From JARDZU01 sp963810465 (GTDB lineage Bacteria > Actinomycetota > Acidimicrobiia > Spongiisociales > ZC4RG35), in NCBI GenBank assembly GCA_963810465.1, contig CAWENM010000003.1, positions 1-64,000 of the forward strand: 64,000 nt of DNA, in the 5' to 3' direction. The notes beneath the pieces are model-generated. The model saw only the letters and a program-made list of their open reading frames with translations, had not been told where the DNA came from and ran no database searches. Made by a program: the position numbers and the translations under genes. Below, piece by piece: positions 61,449-64,000 of the stretch; the stretch's first letter is position 1; every line of letters begins with the position of its first letter.

Positions 61449-62141
61449 GGACTCGTCTGTCAGCGTCCGTCTGATCGCGAACAATCCCTGAATCGTCCGG
61501 GGAACACGCTTCACGAGGGAGGACCTCGCCACCCTCATCTCCTCGACCACGACCGGCACCTCCTCGATTCGATAGCCGGCCCGCTCGGCCCGGATCACCA
61601 GCTCGGTGTCGAACAGGTCCTGACGACTGACGACTGACGGCGTCACCGTCGAGACCAGCTCGTCCCGGAACGCCTTCATTCCGTGGGTGTCGCTCACCTT
61701 CGAGTCGAGGATGGTGCGCAACAACAGGTTGAAGACCCAGGTCGCGATCCTCCTCAGCTGCGATCGCTTGTCCTCGGAGCCGGGATCGCGCTTCGATGCG
61801 ATGACCAGATCGACGGCATCCAGGGCCAGCACTCTCCTCAGGAAGTCGGCCGAGAAGTAGTCGATGTCGAAGTTCACCACCCAGTCGCCGTCGGCTTCCA
61901 GGAACCCGTGTCGCATCGCCGCCCCATAGTCGGCCGCATCGAGGGACAAGACCGTCACGGGATACCCCGCTGCAACTTGCTGGGCCGCCGTCGCCGTCGA
62001 GTCGGTCGAGCCGTTCTCGACGATGAGGATTCGGTAGGGCTCGCCGATGCTCTCCATCTGCTCGATGAGCGCCGGAACGGCCTGCGGTATGAATTCGGCC
62101 TCGTTGTAGACAGGGACCACTATCGAGAAGGTGGGGCGCAT
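61404..62141 (-). CDS. Dolichol-phosphate-mannosyltransferase-like GT2
   Basis: 245 residues from ATG 62141; the frame is open upstream but FSIVVPVYNEAEFIPQAVP is the normal start. Motifs: ILIVENGSTDSTATAAQQ, DGDWVVNFDIDYFS (DxD), VIASKRDPGSEDKRSQLRRI and DTHGMKAFR. It would make a polyprenyl-phosphate sugar for the GT-C-like protein encoded opposite (inference from the pairing). Divergent from manB across 57 nt. Confidence 0.87.
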   Translation of the reverse strand: MRPTFSIVVPVYNEAEFIPQAVPALIEQMESIGEPYRILIVENGSTDSTATAAQQVAAGYPVTVLSLDAADYGAAMRHGFLEADGDWVVNFDIDYFSADFLRRVLALDAVDLVIASKRDPGSEDKRSQLRRIATWVFNLLLRTILDSKVSDTHGMKAFRDELVSTVTPSVVSRQDLFDTELVIRAERAGYRIEEVPVVVEEMRVARSSLVKRVPRTIQGLFAIRRTLTDESLRLAATHAPDPDAD

Positions 62142-62183
62142 CCGGGAGCAAGTGTAGAAATGAGCAAGGGATAGGCCCACCCC

Positions 62184-62189
62184 TAGACT
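62184..62189 (+). promoter_or_regulatory. -10 box candidate for manB
   Basis: TAGACT ends 9 nt before ATG 62199 with no Shine-Dalgarno between, so the leader would be only 2-3 nt. Confidence 0.4.
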
Positions 62190-62198
62190 CCGGCGCCG

Positions 62199-63542
62199 AT
62201 GAGCCCCGATTCTGTGTTCAAGGCCTATGACGTGCGCGGACGCACGGACAACGGCGAGGTCACGCCGGATCTGTACCGGAAGATCGGCGGAGCGTTCATG
62301 TTGCTGGTCGAGGCCGACGAGGTGGCGGTCGGGCGGGACTGCCGGGAGTCGTCGGATGCTTTGTTCGAGGCGCTGGTGGAGGGGATCACGACGGCTGGCG
62401 CTGACGTGATCGATCTGGGGGAGGTGCCGACCGATCTGGTCTATTTCTATTCGGGCAAGTACTCGGTCCCGGGGGCGATGATCACCGCATCGCACAACCC
62501 TCCCCAATACAACGGATTGAAGCTGTGCCGGTCCGGAGCGGCTCCTGTCGGCGCGGAGACCGGGCTGGAAGAAATCAAGAGGGCGGTCATCGATGGCGAG
62601 ATCCGTCAATCTGCGTCACACGGCACCCTCCGCACCTTGGACGCCATCGACGACTATGTCGATCATCTCCTCGGCGTTGTGGATGGGTCAACGATCGGCC
62701 CGCTGCAGGTTGCGGTCGACGGCGGGAACGGTATGGCTGGAGTGACCATCGAGAAGGTCTTCGCCCGTGTCGAAGCAACGTTGGACGGCATCTACCTGGA
62801 GCCCGACGGCACGTTCCCCAATCACCCGGCGGATCCCATTCAACCCGAGAACCTGCGTGATTTGATCGAGAAGGTCGCCGACGGCGGGCATGACCTGGGG
62901 GTCGCCTTCGACGGCGACGCCGATCGAGCGTTCTTCATCGACGACAATGCCGAAGCAGTCAGCGGGAGCACCGTTACCGCTCTCATCGCCCGTTGGATGC
63001 TCGAACGGCACCCCGGTGCCTCGATCATTCACAATCTGATCACGTCGCGTGCGGTCCCGGAGACAATCAGAGCCGCAGGTGGGACCCCGATTCGGACCCG
63101 GGTCGGGCACAGCTACATCAAGCAGGTCATGGCTGAGTCGGGGGCTGTCTTCGGGGGTGAGCACAGCGGCCACTATTACTTCGCCGACAACTTCCGAGCG
63201 GACTCGGGGATGCTGGCGATGCTCGTCCTCTTGCGGGTGATCTCGGAGGCCGCCCGCCCGCTTTCGGCCCTCCGTCGCGAGGTGGAGCCATATCGGGCAT
63301 CGGGGGAGATCAATTTCGTCGTATCCGACACCGAAACCGCCATGGAGCGCGTCGACGCCATGTATCCCGATGCGACCAAGGATCGTGTCGACGGTTTGAC
63401 GATCGATCTCGGGAACGTCTGGTTCAACCTTCGGCCGTCGAACACCGAGCCATTGCTGAGACTGAACGTCGAGTCGGCCGATCAGCATGCCCTGGAATCG
63501 ACCGTGAACGAGTTGGCAGCGACTCTCGAGGAGGAGAGATGA
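62199..63542 (+). CDS. manB: Phosphomannomutase/phosphoglucomutase
   Basis: 447 residues. Interconverts mannose-6-P and mannose-1-P (often glucose phosphates too). Motifs: FKAYDVRGRTDNGEVTP, MITASHNPPQYNGLKLC with the phosphoserine near residue 98, the metal loop VAFDGDADRAFFID, GGEHSGHYYF, and the sugar-phosphate site LRPSNTEPLLRLNVE. It feeds GDP-mannose and hence polyprenyl-phosphate mannose for the nearby transferases. Start overlaps nothing; the stop overlaps the Trm112-like gene (ATGA). Confidence 0.93.
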   Translation: MSPDSVFKAYDVRGRTDNGEVTPDLYRKIGGAFMLLVEADEVAVGRDCRESSDALFEALVEGITTAGADVIDLGEVPTDLVYFYSGKYSVPGAMITASHNPPQYNGLKLCRSGAAPVGAETGLEEIKRAVIDGEIRQSASHGTLRTLDAIDDYVDHLLGVVDGSTIGPLQVAVDGGNGMAGVTIEKVFARVEATLDGIYLEPDGTFPNHPADPIQPENLRDLIEKVADGGHDLGVAFDGDADRAFFIDDNAEAVSGSTVTALIARWMLERHPGASIIHNLITSRAVPETIRAAGGTPIRTRVGHSYIKQVMAESGAVFGGEHSGHYYFADNFRADSGMLAMLVLLRVISEAARPLSALRREVEPYRASGEINFVVSDTETAMERVDAMYPDATKDRVDGLTIDLGNVWFNLRPSNTEPLLRLNVESADQHALESTVNELAATLEEER

Positions 63543-63718
63543 GTCTGATCGATCCGCAGTTGGCCGCCATCCTTGTTTGCCCGGTCGACAAGGCCGACCT
63601 CTCTGAAGACGAGGCCGCCTCCCGGCTCGTCTGCTCGGAGTGTGGCCGCCGGTACCCGGTGCGGGACGGGATCCCCGTGATGCTGGTCGAGGAGGCCGAA
63701 GGAGGCCCGGATGAGTGA
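63539..63718 (+). CDS. Trm112-family small protein
   Basis: 59 residues from ATG 63539, overlapping the manB stop. LIDPQLAAILVCPVDKADL and LVCSECGRRYPVRDGIPVML are the family pattern: CP-x2-K, then C-x2-C and YPVRDGIPVML. Such proteins are small zinc-binding or zinc-like partners; this locus position between manB and a SIS-domain gene is common in actinobacteria. The last Cys set is C-S-E-C; the first Cys has only one partner. It overlaps the next ATG by 8 nt. Confidence 0.85.
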   Translation: MSLIDPQLAAILVCPVDKADLSEDEAASRLVCSECGRRYPVRDGIPVMLVEEAEGGPDE

Positions 63719-64000
63719 GATGCTCGACATGATCCGGACCCTGGGGGATCAGATCCGCTGGGCACGCGACCTCGACGTCCCCGATCTCCCCCCGAACCAC
63801 GAAGTAATTGTCGGCGGCATGGGAGGTTCCGGGATAGCAGGAGACTTCGGGGCCGCTCTGGCCACCGAAACTTCGGGTCGGGTCGCCGTCCACAAGGGAT
63901 ATTCGCCGCTCCCCGGCTGGGCGCAAAGGGTCAGGCCGACCGTCGTTGCTGCCTCGTATTCGGGGAACACAGAAGAGACCCTGGACCTGGTGGAGGCCGC
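63711..64000 (+). CDS. SIS-domain sugar isomerase (phosphoglucose/phosphomannose isomerase type), partial
   Basis: The first ~96 residues run off the window end. Start ATG 63711 overlaps the Trm112-like stop. VIVGGMGGSGIAGDFGAAL is the first strand and phosphate loop of a SIS domain, followed by VAASYSGNTEETLDLVEA, a second phosphate-binding loop. This matches bifunctional phosphoglucose/phosphomannose isomerases of the archaeal-actinobacterial kind, which would supply mannose-6-P to manB. No C-terminal evidence is available. Confidence 0.85.
   Translation, partial: MSEMLDMIRTLGDQIRWARDLDVPDLPPNHEVIVGGMGGSGIAGDFGAALATETSGRVAVHKGYSPLPGWAQRVRPTVVAASYSGNTEETLDLVEA

Overview
The window is G+C-rich, densely packed and coding throughout. 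Its gene complement is that of an Actinomycetota bacterium: coenzyme F420 biosynthesis (cofD, cofE), an LCP-family cell-wall ligase, a PASTA-type class A penicillin-binding protein, DUF3499 and DUF5719 genes beside manB, and several start codons that sit directly behind a TAGNNT-type -10 box with no Shine-Dalgarno. Acidimicrobiia is my best guess at class level (inference). No tRNA, rRNA, CRISPR array, transposase or phage gene was seen.

Layout. (1) 0-15.3 kb, minus strand: a polysaccharide and sugar-nucleotide block. It holds a family 2 glycosyltransferase, an FAD oxidoreductase, a tandem duplication of a membrane sulfatase-like protein, the dTDP-rhamnose operon rmlC-rmlB-rmlA-rmlD, a luciferase-like flavin enzyme, a GT4 enzyme and a GT4-GT2 fusion. 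Many genes up to 7.7 kb are broken by single-base indels, which probably reflects poor sequence quality there. (2) 15.4-25 kb, plus strand: an O-antigen polymerase and a flippase run straight into four secreted proteins: a GH26-like protein, an M23 peptidase, a subtilisin and a PQQ-type sugar dehydrogenase. A fifth relative, a SpoIID/LytB protein, lies at 27-29 kb on the other strand. All five carry the same four-unit, Ca-loop, FG-GAP-like module. This is the most unusual feature of the window. (3) 25-34 kb: GT2/DUF2304 genes, leucyl aminopeptidase, an initiating polyprenyl-phosphate sugar transferase and a second flippase. (4) 34.4-39.2 kb: a lipoprotein and a MacAB-like efflux system. (5) 39.3-49.6 kb: PBP1, methylmalonyl-CoA mutase large subunit, an LpdA-like flavoprotein, acyl-CoA carboxylase alpha and beta chains, biotin ligase and a dienelactone-hydrolase-like protein. 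(6) 49.7-64 kb: LCP protein, UDP-sugar dehydrogenase, F420 genes, large membrane proteins, a run of four small CxxC proteins, manB, a Trm112-like protein and the start of a SIS-domain isomerase.

How the genes fit together. Sugar nucleotides (dTDP-rhamnose, a UDP-uronate, mannose-1-phosphate) feed glycosyltransferases. A WbaP/WcaJ-type enzyme primes a lipid carrier, flippases and the polymerase export and assemble the polymer, and the LCP protein can attach it to the wall. The secreted hydrolases with the shared module are encoded within this envelope-polymer locus and may act on, or be held in, the extracellular matrix (inference). Acyl-CoA carboxylase, mutase and BirA form a propionyl/methylmalonyl-CoA group.
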